Assembly (NCBI GenBank): GCA_030066775.1
Contig: JASJAY010000002.1
Span: 1 to 64,000, forward strand
Source of the DNA: Planctomycetota bacterium
Lineage (GTDB): Bacteria > Planctomycetota > PLA2 > JAEUHO01
DNA: 64,000 bases
Direction of reading: 5' to 3'
Part shown: positions 1 through 7,883 of the stretch, in pieces
Layout: each line of letters opens with the position of its first letter
Position numbering within the stretch: position 1 is the stretch's first letter
Made by a program: the position numbers and the translations under genes
The notes under the pieces: model-generated
What the model saw: only the letters and a program-made list of their open reading frames with translations
Told to the model about the DNA's origin: nothing
Databases searched by the model: none

Positions 1-226
1 CGCGCACGTCGCGCAGGTTGAGGAGGCGCGACGAGACGATCACGGCGTCCGCGCTCTCGGCGCGCGTGAGCGTGGCCTTTCGGACGCGTGCCCGCTTGGG
101 CCACGGGCCGAGCTGGAGCTGGATCCCCGCCGCCGCCAGCGCGGCCTCGTAGGCCTTGTAGCGATGGCGTACGACCGGCCCATCCGGGTCCGACGAGACG
201 ACGAGCAGGGTGCGTTCCCGAGCCAC
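1..226 (-). CDS. Glycosyltransferase, N-terminal fragment (runs off the window)
   Basis: About 75 codons from a GTG at 226 remain open to the window edge. The visible N-terminus (ERTLLVVSSDPDGP, then a KAYEAALAAAGI helix) looks like the first Rossmann strand and helix of a GT-B glycosyltransferase, in which a paired beta strand is followed by a long helix. It lies 50 bp downstream of the GT4 gene in the same orientation, so it is probably the next gene of the LPS operon. No strong ribosome-binding site precedes the GTG, so the start is uncertain. The family call rests on the N-terminus and context only. Confidence 0.5.
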   Translation of the reverse strand, partial: MARERTLLVVSSDPDGPVVRHRYKAYEAALAAAGIQLQLGPWPKRARVRKATLTRAESADAVIVSSRLLNLRDVR

Positions 227-275
227 GGCCCAAGTAGACGCGAAGGACCGGGTTCCGCGAAGCCCGTATGGACGC

Positions 276-1427
276 TCAATCGAGCGTGTTGCGACAGATG
301 TCCAACACGCGATCGAGGCGGGTTGTTTCGCGGTTCTTCATGGCGAGGTAGCGGGCGTCGTCGGCGCTGAAGGCGCGCATCTCGGGATCGGCGAGCACGC
401 GGATCGCCACGGCCAGCGCCTCGGGGTTGCCGGGCTCCTCGATCACGATGCCGCCGCGCTGGCCCATTACGTCGCGCACGCCGTTTCGCGGCGTGGTGAT
501 GACGGGCAGCTCCATGGCGAGCGCCTCGAGGCAGACGAGAGAGCAGGGGTCGTACCAGGTCGGGTGCACCAAGACATCCGCCGCCGCGTACGCCACGCGC
601 GGATCGTCGAGCTGACCGAGCGCGTGCACCTGCGACGCGACACCCAGCGAGCGCGCCCGGCTCCAGGCCTTGCGCGGTACCGGGCCGCCCACGACGAACA
701 GATGCACGGGCCGGTCGATGTCGTCGGCGACCTCGGTGCGCCCCAGCGCCTCGATCACGGTGTCGACGCCCTTGAGCACGGGATGGTGCGCCATCAGGAG
801 CAGCACCAGCGCGTCGCCCTGGACGTGCCGACTGCGGAGGTCCTGGCCGGCGCGCGCCGAGGCGCTGCGCTCGAAGTGCTCGCCATCGACGCCGTTGATG
901 ACCGTCCGGATGCGCTCCTTCGACGCGGGGTAGCGCGACGCAATCCGGGCGGCGAGGAGGTGCGAGACGGCGATCACCGTCGGTCCGTCGGGCCGGCCGA
1001 GCAGCGCGCGTTCGGCCTCCTGGAAGAACGCATGCTTGCGGCTGAAGGCGCGCGCAACGCGCGTCCAGAACGAGACGCCGCCCGCGGCGCGGTCCTTCGC
1101 CGCACGCGCGTCGTCGACCAGGCCGCCGTGCGGGAAGTAGACGTCGCAGTCGAGCGCATGGCGAATCGCGAGCACGACGTCGGCGCCCGCCTCGCGCAAG
1201 CGCTTCGCCCCTTCGCGAGCGAATGCCTCGTCGCGCTCGGGCCGGCTGCGCGGCGCGTCGATCGTGAGCAGCGTGACGCCCGGCGGAACGAGCTCCGAAT
1301 CGCAGTCGAGCGAGGCGAGCAGCGCCGCCCCCTCCTCGCGCGCCGCCTGCGCGAGCAGCGCGAGCGTGTGCCGCTCGGCGCCACCGACGGGCGCCTTCAC
1401 CCGGTCGAGGAGCACGCCGAGCTTCAC
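276..1427 (-). CDS. GT4-type glycosyltransferase, LPS core/oligosaccharide
   Basis: The 383-residue protein starts at a GTG that overlaps the TGA of the preceding kinase gene (GTGA), a sign of translational coupling. The N-terminus carries GGAERH, typical of GT-B donors/acceptors that act on LPS core sugars (WaaG-like). VSHLLA and RTVINGVD mark the middle hinge. The C-terminal domain has LVHPTWYDPCSLVCLEALAMELPVI (shown split: EALAMELPVI with upstream E), the usual nucleotide-sugar-binding E-x7-E region of GT4 enzymes. It probably adds a sugar to the heptose-containing LPS core on the cytoplasmic face. The exact sugar cannot be read from sequence. Confidence 0.85.
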   Translation of the reverse strand: MKLGVLLDRVKAPVGGAERHTLALLAQAAREEGAALLASLDCDSELVPPGVTLLTIDAPRSRPERDEAFAREGAKRLREAGADVVLAIRHALDCDVYFPHGGLVDDARAAKDRAAGGVSFWTRVARAFSRKHAFFQEAERALLGRPDGPTVIAVSHLLAARIASRYPASKERIRTVINGVDGEHFERSASARAGQDLRSRHVQGDALVLLLMAHHPVLKGVDTVIEALGRTEVADDIDRPVHLFVVGGPVPRKAWSRARSLGVASQVHALGQLDDPRVAYAAADVLVHPTWYDPCSLVCLEALAMELPVITTPRNGVRDVMGQRGGIVIEEPGNPEALAVAIRVLADPEMRAFSADDARYLAMKNRETTRLDRVLDICRNTLD

Positions 1428-2224
1428 GCGGCCCCGCCTTCGGGTGCGTCACGGCCCGCAACGATGTCGCCCACAGGCGTCCGCGGGATGTGCCGCGCCA
1501 TGCGGCGCGCCTTGGTGCGTACGCGCCGCGCGAGCCCCGCCAGCACGCCGCGGCGCGGCAGGTCGCGCGCGCGCAGGTAGCGCGCGAGGAAGCGGGTCAT
1601 CTCGCCTTCCGTGATCGTGCCCTCCGGCACGGCGTGGCGCAGCGCAGCGAGGTCCTTCACGACCCAGCGACCGAGGGCGCGGCGATGGCGCGCCACGCGC
1701 TCGACGTCGATGAGGCGCACCGTCAGGTCCGGATCGGCCGGGTCGAGGTAGAGGTGGTTGAGGTAGAGGTCCTTGTGGTGCAGGGCCGCCGCGTGCAGCC
1801 GCGCGACGGTGCGCGCCAGGACCTTCAGCACCCTCCTGCGGGTCGCGGCGTCGAGTACGCCGTCCTCGAGCAGCTCGTCGAGCGGGCGCGCGGGATCGAG
1901 CGAGGCCGTCCCGGTCACGGCGCCGTGCGTGGCGTCCATGGCCCAGAAGGCGAGCGCCGCGGTCGGCACCTCGAGCTGCGCCAGCCGCTCGAGGGTCGCC
2001 GCCTCGCGCGGCCGGGCGTCGCGCCGTCGGGGCCGCTTGGTGCGCTTCACGAACCACGTGCGGTCGTCCACCTCGAGCACGTGGTTCGAGCGGTCGTCGA
2101 GATCGCGCACGCAACGGCTTCGTTCGAGGACGTCGGCGGCCGTGCGGATGCCCGCGGCGTCGAGCAACGCCAGCGTCTCGGCAACGCCTGCGAGCGCGCC
2201 GTCCTTGGGAGGCCGCTCCCCCAC
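1424..2224 (-). CDS. WaaP-like LPS core kinase
   Basis: The 266-residue protein starts at a GTG inside the TAGTG overlap with the upstream fusion gene. It has the fold-defining motifs of the WaaP/InaA/KdkA lipopolysaccharide kinase family: a TWFVKR nucleotide-binding lysine segment, the catalytic loop HHKDLYLNHLYLDP (WaaP members have H-x-D-x-Y-x-N-H) and RLIDVERV as the metal-binding aspartate motif. The known role of the family is ATP-dependent phosphorylation of core heptose or Kdo, which stabilises the outer membrane. Genes for making activated heptose lie directly upstream, which supports heptose as the acceptor. Confidence 0.82.
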   Translation of the reverse strand: MGERPPKDGALAGVAETLALLDAAGIRTAADVLERSRCVRDLDDRSNHVLEVDDRTWFVKRTKRPRRRDARPREAATLERLAQLEVPTAALAFWAMDATHGAVTGTASLDPARPLDELLEDGVLDAATRRRVLKVLARTVARLHAAALHHKDLYLNHLYLDPADPDLTVRLIDVERVARHRRALGRWVVKDLAALRHAVPEGTITEGEMTRFLARYLRARDLPRRGVLAGLARRVRTKARRMARHIPRTPVGDIVAGRDAPEGGAA

Positions 2225-3486
2225 TAGCCGCCGACCTCGCGGAACGTGCCGCGGTCGCGAATGCGCTCCATGCGCTTCTCGATCGCCGCCATCCACGGCC
2301 GGGCCGCACGCAGGCTGCCGCCCAGGTAGGTGCGCATCGCCGCCGCCTCGAACCGCGCGTCGACGTACGGGCGAAGAGAGAGTGTCAAGGCCGCGAGCCC
2401 GACGGCGGCCTGGCCCTTGCGAATGCGCCCGCCGGCGCGCGTCACGCGCTGCAGGTCGATGAAGGTGATCGCGTCGAGGCCGTCCGCGGGCGAGCCCTCG
2501 ACGAGCAGGTGCCAGGCCTGCAGGTCGGGATGCAGGAAGCGCGCCGTGTGGAGCGCGCGCACAGCGGCCCCAACGCCCCGCGCCATGGCGAGGCGCTCGG
2601 CCGGCGAGGCCGACGCATAGCCGTCCCGCAGCAGGTGGTCGAGGCGCACGCCGGGTGCCTCGCGGGTCACGAGCACGCCGGTCTGGGTCCCGTCGACGGG
2701 ACCCTCGGCGGCCAGCCACGGCTCGGGCGCGCGGATGCCCACGGCGCGCAGGGCCAGGTGGTTCTGCAGCTCGACGATCGGGCTGCGCCCGCGCTCGGCG
2801 GGACGCGTCACCTTCACGTAGAGCGGGATGCCGCCGACCAGCAGGCGGTTCACCCACCGCTTGGTCGTGCCCTCGACGCGCTCGGCCTCGTCGGTGGTCG
2901 CGAGCTTCGCGACGTCGAGCCAGCCGTGGCGCGCGAGGTGGCGGCGCGCCCCGCGCAGCACGTATCCCGTGCGGTTCACGTCGTCCAGACGCATAACGGC
3001 GTCCGGGCGCGGGCGCGCGACGCGGCGCGCGAGGCCGGTTGCCGCGCGCTCCTTCTCGTCGCCGACGAAGGCCATCTCGATGCCCAAGCGCTCGTTCGTC
3101 TCGCGCTCGGGCAGCGTGGGCACGTCGTAGTCGCGCCCCTTGGCGTGCACGTGCGGGCGCAGCGTCTCGAGCAGCCGGTCCACCGTGTCGTCGGCGAACA
3201 CCAGCACGTGGTCGACGGGGGCCAGCGCCGCGACGACCTCGGCGCGCTCGGCGGCGGGCACCACGGGCCGGCCCGGGCCCTTGGCGCGCGCGACGCTCGC
3301 GTCGTCGTTGATCGCCACGACGAGCACATCGCCGAGTGCAGCGGCTGCCGTGAGCGCGCGCACGTGGCCGACGTGCAGCAGGTCGAATCCGCCGTTGGTG
3401 AACACGATCCGTCGACCCGCGGCGCGATCGGCCTCGAGCGCTTCGGCCAGCGCGGCCTCGGTGGTGACCTTGCCCACGCCGCTCAT
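2224..3486 (-). CDS. Fusion: heptose-1-P nucleotidyltransferase (HldE-C type) + LPS kinase domain
   Basis: The 420-residue protein has two domains. Residues 1 to about 150 form an RfaE/HldE domain II nucleotidyltransferase with FTNGGFDLLHVGH (HxGH at 38-41), which adds a nucleotide to heptose 1-phosphate. Residues from about 165 to the end are a WaaP/KdkA-like kinase with LYVKV, an HPDLQAWHLLVE catalytic loop and FIDLQRV. The ATG overlaps the gmhB stop (ATGA) and the stop overlaps the next GTG, so it sits within a coupled operon. The two activities are normally on separate proteins. A full HldE is also encoded at 7884-9350, so this domain duplicates one activity or uses another substrate. Confidence 0.85.
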   Translation of the reverse strand: MSGVGKVTTEAALAEALEADRAAGRRIVFTNGGFDLLHVGHVRALTAAAALGDVLVVAINDDASVARAKGPGRPVVPAAERAEVVAALAPVDHVLVFADDTVDRLLETLRPHVHAKGRDYDVPTLPERETNERLGIEMAFVGDEKERAATGLARRVARPRPDAVMRLDDVNRTGYVLRGARRHLARHGWLDVAKLATTDEAERVEGTTKRWVNRLLVGGIPLYVKVTRPAERGRSPIVELQNHLALRAVGIRAPEPWLAAEGPVDGTQTGVLVTREAPGVRLDHLLRDGYASASPAERLAMARGVGAAVRALHTARFLHPDLQAWHLLVEGSPADGLDAITFIDLQRVTRAGGRIRKGQAAVGLAALTLSLRPYVDARFEAAAMRTYLGGSLRAARPWMAAIEKRMERIRDRGTFREVGG

Positions 3487-4103
3487 GCCAGCAGCGTCCC
3501 GCCCGGCGCGTCGGGCAGCTTCGCGTGCTCCTCCTTCAGGATCCAGAGCACGGCTTCACGGAAGTCGCGCGCGACAAAGTCGGGATCGAACGGGCCCTTC
3601 ACGGGCAGCGGCCACTTGTCGCGTCCGCCGGCGAGCAGCACCGCGCGCGTCCCCGCGCGCTTGCCGGCCACCACGTCGCGCTCGCCGTCGCCGATGCTGT
3701 ACGAGCGGGCGAGGTCCAGCGGATGCTCGGTCGCCGCGCGGCGCCACATGCCGTCGTTCGGCTTGCGGTCCTCGTGCTCGACGTCGTAGGGGGCGACCAC
3801 CCCGTCGGGGTGATAGGGGCAGAAGTACGACGCGCGGATCGAGACGCCCTCGGCCTCGAGCTGCTCGAGGACGCGCGCGGCCACCTCCTCGTATTGCGCG
3901 ACTGTGTACTTGCCGCGGGCGATCCCGCTCTGGTTCGTGACGATCACGAGCTCGAAGCCGAGCCCCTGGAGCGCACGCAGGCCGTCGGCCACGCCGTCCA
4001 GCAGGCGCACGCCCTCGGGATTCGAGAGGTAGCCCGGATCGTGGATCAGCGTGCCGTCGCGGTCGAGGAAGACGGCGCGGTGGCGGGGCTCCGAATCGGC
4101 CAT
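3483..4103 (-). CDS. gmhB: D-glycero-D-manno-heptose 1,7-bisphosphate phosphatase (GmhB-like)
   Basis: The 206-residue HAD phosphatase starts at ATG 4103; the open frame continues upstream, but homologous sequence begins here. It has FLDRDGT with Asp14 as nucleophile and Asp16 as acid/base, VTNQSG as motif II, DRKP around the motif III lysine, and SIGDGERDV as motif IV. It would dephosphorylate heptose bisphosphate between the two HldE steps. Usual GmhB enzymes bind zinc through C-x-H and a later C-x-C before RKP. Here CPYHPD is present but the second pair is replaced by EHED, so the zinc site looks lost or changed. First gene of the coupled LPS operon. Confidence 0.85.
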   Translation of the reverse strand: MADSEPRHRAVFLDRDGTLIHDPGYLSNPEGVRLLDGVADGLRALQGLGFELVIVTNQSGIARGKYTVAQYEEVAARVLEQLEAEGVSIRASYFCPYHPDGVVAPYDVEHEDRKPNDGMWRRAATEHPLDLARSYSIGDGERDVVAGKRAGTRAVLLAGGRDKWPLPVKGPFDPDFVARDFREAVLWILKEEHAKLPDAPGGTLLA

Positions 4104-4176
4104 GGTGGCGGATTGTATTGGCACGGCCCCGCCGCCTGCCGCGCCGGCCGGAGCGCGGCTCGCGTATTCTCTGGCC

Positions 4177-5382
4177 ATGCGCGTGCGCCGCCTGCCGATG
4201 CTGCTCCTCCTCCTGTGCCTCGCGCCCGGGGCCTGGGCCAAGGATCCGCCGAAGCCGAAGCCCAAGGAGGAGATCAACGACCCGTACCCGCCGGCGTTCC
4301 GCAAGGCGGTGAACGCCGCCGTCGACCGGGGCGTGGAGTACCTGCTCGGCAAGCAGCGCTCGGACGGGAGCTGGCCCGCGGCGGACGACGCCCTGCGCCC
4401 CCACCGGATGGGCGTGACCGCCCTCTGCACGCTGGCTTGCCTCAAGGGCGGCGTGAAGCCGAACGACGCGCAGATCCGGAACGCATTCACCCACTTGCGC
4501 GCGCAGCCGCTGATCAAGACGTACGACGTGGCCGTGCTGCTGATGGCGATCCACGCCCGCTACGCACCGCTGGAGGAGCTCGAGGCGCTCAAGACCGACA
4601 AGTACGGCAACCGGATCATCAAGGACCCGTGCCAGTCGCGCATGTCGAAGGAAGACCGCCGGTGGATGCAGAAGGCGGTGAAGTTCCTGATCGACAACCA
4701 GGTGGACGGGCACTGGCGCTACCCGGAGGGCGGCGTCGACCTCTCGAACACGCAGTACGCGTTGCTGGGTCTGTGGGCCGCCAGCCGATGCGGGCTGAAG
4801 ATCCCCCCCAAGGTGTGGATGGACTCCCTCAACTGGCTGCTCGGCGTGCAGGAGCGAACCGGGCGTCCCGTCAAGCTGCTCGTCAACGAGGTGCGCGGCG
4901 ACTACCGCATCGCTTGGACCGAGAACGCGCGAGCGCGCGGCTTCCGCTACCGGCCCGAGAACCCCGTCACCGCAGCCATGACGACCGCCGGCATGGCGAG
5001 CATCGCGATCTGCCAGGACGAGCTGTGGAGCTCACGTCGCTTCAAGCCGAAGGACCGCATGCGCACGCGCCGCGCGATCCGCGACGCCATGGCGTGGATG
5101 CAGGACAACTTCGACGTGACGAAGAACCCCGGTGAGCCGACCGGCGGCTGGCACTATTACTACCTCTACGGCCTGGAGCGCGCCGGGATCCTGGCGCGCG
5201 CCCGCTTCATGGGGAAGTACGACTGGTACAAGGAAGGCGCGGACTACCTGCTCGCCAAGCAGGGCGCGGAGGGGAACTGGATGAGCAGCCACCCCCACCT
5301 CGACACCGCGTTCGCGATCCTCTTCCTGAAGCGCTCGAGCCAGCGCACCCGCAACCCCGTCATCACTCCCAGCGGCGGCTGA
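4177..5382 (+). CDS. Secreted protein with squalene-cyclase/prenyltransferase-type repeats
   Basis: The 401-residue protein starts at ATG 4177 with a Sec signal peptide (MRVRRLPMLLLLLCLAPGAWA). Repeats with the pattern G-x2-YLLGKQRSDGSWP, KFLIDNQVDGHWRYP and DYLLAKQGAEGNW match the QW-like repeats of the alpha/alpha toroid seen in squalene cyclases and prenyltransferases. Such secreted proteins are common in Planctomycetes and are not thought to be true cyclases: no DXDD-type acid motif is visible. Function unknown. It is divergent from gmhB with 73 bp between the starts. Confidence 0.75.
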   Translation: MRVRRLPMLLLLLCLAPGAWAKDPPKPKPKEEINDPYPPAFRKAVNAAVDRGVEYLLGKQRSDGSWPAADDALRPHRMGVTALCTLACLKGGVKPNDAQIRNAFTHLRAQPLIKTYDVAVLLMAIHARYAPLEELEALKTDKYGNRIIKDPCQSRMSKEDRRWMQKAVKFLIDNQVDGHWRYPEGGVDLSNTQYALLGLWAASRCGLKIPPKVWMDSLNWLLGVQERTGRPVKLLVNEVRGDYRIAWTENARARGFRYRPENPVTAAMTTAGMASIAICQDELWSSRRFKPKDRMRTRRAIRDAMAWMQDNFDVTKNPGEPTGGWHYYYLYGLERAGILARARFMGKYDWYKEGADYLLAKQGAEGNWMSSHPHLDTAFAILFLKRSSQRTRNPVITPSGG

Positions 5383-5425
5383 GCCGGGCGCGCGCGCGCC
5401 AAGCGGACGGCGCGGCGTTGCGGCG

Positions 5426-6118
5426 TCATTCGCCGTCGTCGCTGCCCCCACTCCCCGGCGCGAACAGCGCGGGCGTGTTGGTGTTCGTGATCGAGCCGTT
5501 CGGGAAGAACATCACGATCAACCGCTCCTTGTTGTGGAAGAAGTCGGCGTCCGCATTGCCGTTCATGTCGAGCGTCTGCGCGACCGTGTGCGGCCCAGCC
5601 GTCACCGGAGAGACCACGGTGTACTGCAGATACAGGGGATCGGCCGGCTCCCCGACGGCACCCGCCTCGAGATAGGGCACCCAGCCGCCCGGCATGACAT
5701 CGACGCCGTCGAGCGTGGGAATGAGCCGGAAGATCTGCTGCCCCGCCTCCTGGTTGTTGATGAAGACGCCGCCCGAGATGACAAGGACGCCGTTGCTCGG
5801 CGCGTTGATGGACAGGGAGTTGATCTCCTTGCTGGCCGCGTCGATGACGTTCACGCCGCCGGAGTTCGCATCCTGCTCTGCCCAGACCCGGGGGCCGTTC
5901 ACGAGAGCCTGGGTGTTCGCGCTGATCCGGGTGTCGTTGTCGTTGACCGCCGCCTCGACCGCGGCGAAGTTGGCATTCACCTGATTGGCGTCGGCGACGT
6001 CGCCGGGTACGAAGGTGTTGGGGACGTTTACCGGACCCGCCACCGACACGCTGAACACGGCCAGGACCAGGACGAGCGCGGGGGCGAACGACCAGCGCAT
6101 TCTCTGCTTGTGATTCAT
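5426..6118 (-). CDS. Secreted protein of unknown function with a tail-fibre-like N-terminal segment
   Basis: The 230-residue protein starts at ATG 6118, six bases after a clear AGGAG. It has a signal peptide ending near SVSVAGP, then FVPGDVADANQVNANF and a short coiled segment (AAVEAAVNDNDTRI). That N-terminal motif recurs in exported proteins of unknown function and resembles trimeric fibre stalks. The remainder is predicted beta-rich, with an acidic Gly/Ser tail (GSGGSDDGE). It follows the small lipoprotein gene in the same orientation, 22 bp after its stop, so they may be co-transcribed. No catalytic motif seen. Confidence 0.7.
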   Translation of the reverse strand: MNHKQRMRWSFAPALVLVLAVFSVSVAGPVNVPNTFVPGDVADANQVNANFAAVEAAVNDNDTRISANTQALVNGPRVWAEQDANSGGVNVIDAASKEINSLSINAPSNGVLVISGGVFINNQEAGQQIFRLIPTLDGVDVMPGGWVPYLEAGAVGEPADPLYLQYTVVSPVTAGPHTVAQTLDMNGNADADFFHNKERLIVMFFPNGSITNTNTPALFAPGSGGSDDGE

Positions 6119-6140
6119 CGGGTTTCTCCTGTGGCGGCCG

Positions 6141-6293
6141 CTACGGGCCCCACGTGCCTTCGTTCCATCGCATCTCGTTCCATTCCTTCGAGCCGGCGCC
6201 GGCATCCGCATCGCCTCCGCCGCCCCCGCCGCACGCGGCGAGGCCGAGCAGGAAGACGGCGGCGATCAGCAGCGCCCCTACGCATCGCGTCAT
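6141..6293 (-). CDS. 50-residue lipoprotein
   Basis: A short open frame from ATG 6293 to TAG, with GGGAG seven bases ahead of the start. The product begins MTRCVGALLIAAVFLLGLAA and then has the lipobox cysteine at residue 21, followed by six glycines. The mature part is only about 30 residues and ends with a Trp-rich tail (KEWNEMRWNEGTWGP). The signal peptide, lipobox, ribosome-binding site and position directly ahead of a secreted-protein gene support it as real. Function unknown; the Trp-rich end could contact a partner or a membrane (inference). Confidence 0.6.
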   Translation of the reverse strand: MTRCVGALLIAAVFLLGLAACGGGGGGDADAGAGSKEWNEMRWNEGTWGP

Positions 6294-6412
6294 GAGCTGC
6301 TCCCTTCATCGCGGGGAGGGCGGAAACCGGGCGGAAGCCCGGCGCCGCGCCCCCTCGAGATCCAGAGCGCGAACGGGGGCGGTCGCCGACGCACATTTCG
6401 TAGGATGGGCGC

Positions 6413-7876
6413 ATGACTCGACCGCTGCTGCCCCTCCTCGCTCTCTGCCTCCTGCTCCTCCTCGCGCCCCAGCCCGCTTCGGCGGAGAAGGCGTGGATGA
6501 AGGAGGAGGGCTACAAGCGCCTGCTGCGCGCGGAGGCCAAGACGCTCAAGCCCCTGCTCGAGGCCGCGCTCAAGGCCGACTACCGGCGCCAGGCCTGGTA
6601 CCTCGCGGACCGCATCGTGTCGGCGGACCCGGACGACGAGCTCGCGACCCAGACGCTCGAGAAGTGGGGCATCGAGGAGCTGCAGCTGGGCGCCCCGCTC
6701 AAGAAGGCGTGGGACAAGAAGCTGACCGGCGTGCTCAAGCGCATGGGCGACGACTACTTCCACTTCGGCGAGACGCTCGAAGCGGCCGGCATCGATCCGC
6801 TCGACTACTACCCGATCAACGTGCGCGCGCAGGCCTACGGCAGCGTGGCCGGCCCGCTCGTCTCCTCGATGCAGCAGAGCGGCTACATGTGGATGGGCAC
6901 CTACGGCCACGAGGAAGAGAAGGTCGTGCGCGAGATCCTCGGCCCCGAGCTCTCCGAACAGGTCACGTTCCCGCCCGAGTGGGACGACGAGTACCTGCGC
7001 TTCCGCTCGGTCTGGTCCGAGTGCCGCGTGGTGGAGGCGGGGAACTGGCGGATCGTCACGGACCTCAAGTACGACGAGGCCCTGCGGGCGCTCAAGCGCT
7101 GCGCGGACGTCGAGCGCTGGGTCGTCAAGCGGCTCGGCAAGGGCAAGCCGCTCGACGTGGTGAACACGATCGTGCTGTTCCGGGACCGCGAGACGTACGT
7201 GAAGGTCGGCAAGGACCTCGTCCGAAAGCGCTACCGCGATCCCTTCGTGCTCTCGTCCGGCTTCTGGATCGACAAATACAACCGCGCCTTCGTGGCGAGC
7301 ACCGACTCGCGCAACGAGTGGCTCGGCGAGATGGTCACGATGCAGGGCATGGTCGTGCGCGCGATGGCGCGCACGCGGTACGCGCGAGCCGCCGGGCCGC
7401 GCATCACCGGCCCCGGCGAGTGGTACCTGCAGGGCCTACGCGGCCTGGGCGAGGCCTTGCGCTACGAAGACCGGGCGAAGGGGACGATGACGCTCGACAT
7501 CGGCTCGAGCTGGCGGCTGGCCGCCGCGCGCGCCTTGCAGGATCAGGAGGCGCTCATCCCCTGGGGCGAGATGTTCGACTACACCGAGAAGCGCCGGCTC
7601 GCCGCCGAGCGCCCGGAGACGACGACGATCGCCATGCGTGGCGCCACGTACGAGCTGAAGGGCGTCGACACGGTTTCCGCCCAGGCCACGACCTTCGTGA
7701 TGGCCGTCTTCCGCTCCGACAAGAAGAAGGGCCCCAAGGCGCTCGCGAAGCTGCTCGGCGAGCTCTACAAGAAGGGCACCCTCGACGATCCGTGGAAGCC
7801 GCTGAAGTGGAAGCCGGTCGAGCTGATCGTGGCGATGAACGGCGTCCTCAAGGCGGTCGAGGCGCCGAAGAAGTAG
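6413..7876 (+). CDS. Secreted DUF1570-like protein, probable inactive metallopeptidase relative
   Basis: The 487-residue protein has a signal peptide (MTRPLLPLLALCLLLLLAP, cleavage after ASA). The middle follows the order of DUF1570-type gluzincin-like proteins: NTIVLFRDRETY, then SSGFWIDKYNRAFVAS, a helix where HExxH would be expected, then a GEWYLQGLRGLGEAL segment resembling the usual W-x2-EGLAEY motif. In the expected zinc-binding helix the sequence is LGEMVTMQGMVV, with no His pair. It therefore looks like a pseudo-peptidase. Family assignment is from pattern only. It is convergent with hldE (7 bp gap). Confidence 0.6.
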   Translation: MTRPLLPLLALCLLLLLAPQPASAEKAWMKEEGYKRLLRAEAKTLKPLLEAALKADYRRQAWYLADRIVSADPDDELATQTLEKWGIEELQLGAPLKKAWDKKLTGVLKRMGDDYFHFGETLEAAGIDPLDYYPINVRAQAYGSVAGPLVSSMQQSGYMWMGTYGHEEEKVVREILGPELSEQVTFPPEWDDEYLRFRSVWSECRVVEAGNWRIVTDLKYDEALRALKRCADVERWVVKRLGKGKPLDVVNTIVLFRDRETYVKVGKDLVRKRYRDPFVLSSGFWIDKYNRAFVASTDSRNEWLGEMVTMQGMVVRAMARTRYARAAGPRITGPGEWYLQGLRGLGEALRYEDRAKGTMTLDIGSSWRLAAARALQDQEALIPWGEMFDYTEKRRLAAERPETTTIAMRGATYELKGVDTVSAQATTFVMAVFRSDKKKGPKALAKLLGELYKKGTLDDPWKPLKWKPVELIVAMNGVLKAVEAPKK

Positions 7877-7883
7877 CGGCGCG

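Noticed and set aside
210-1580. Long plus-strand ORF across 210-1580.
   Set aside because: It is antisense to a clear GT4 gene and a kinase gene; the translation has no recognisable motif and the composition of a GC-rich shadow frame.
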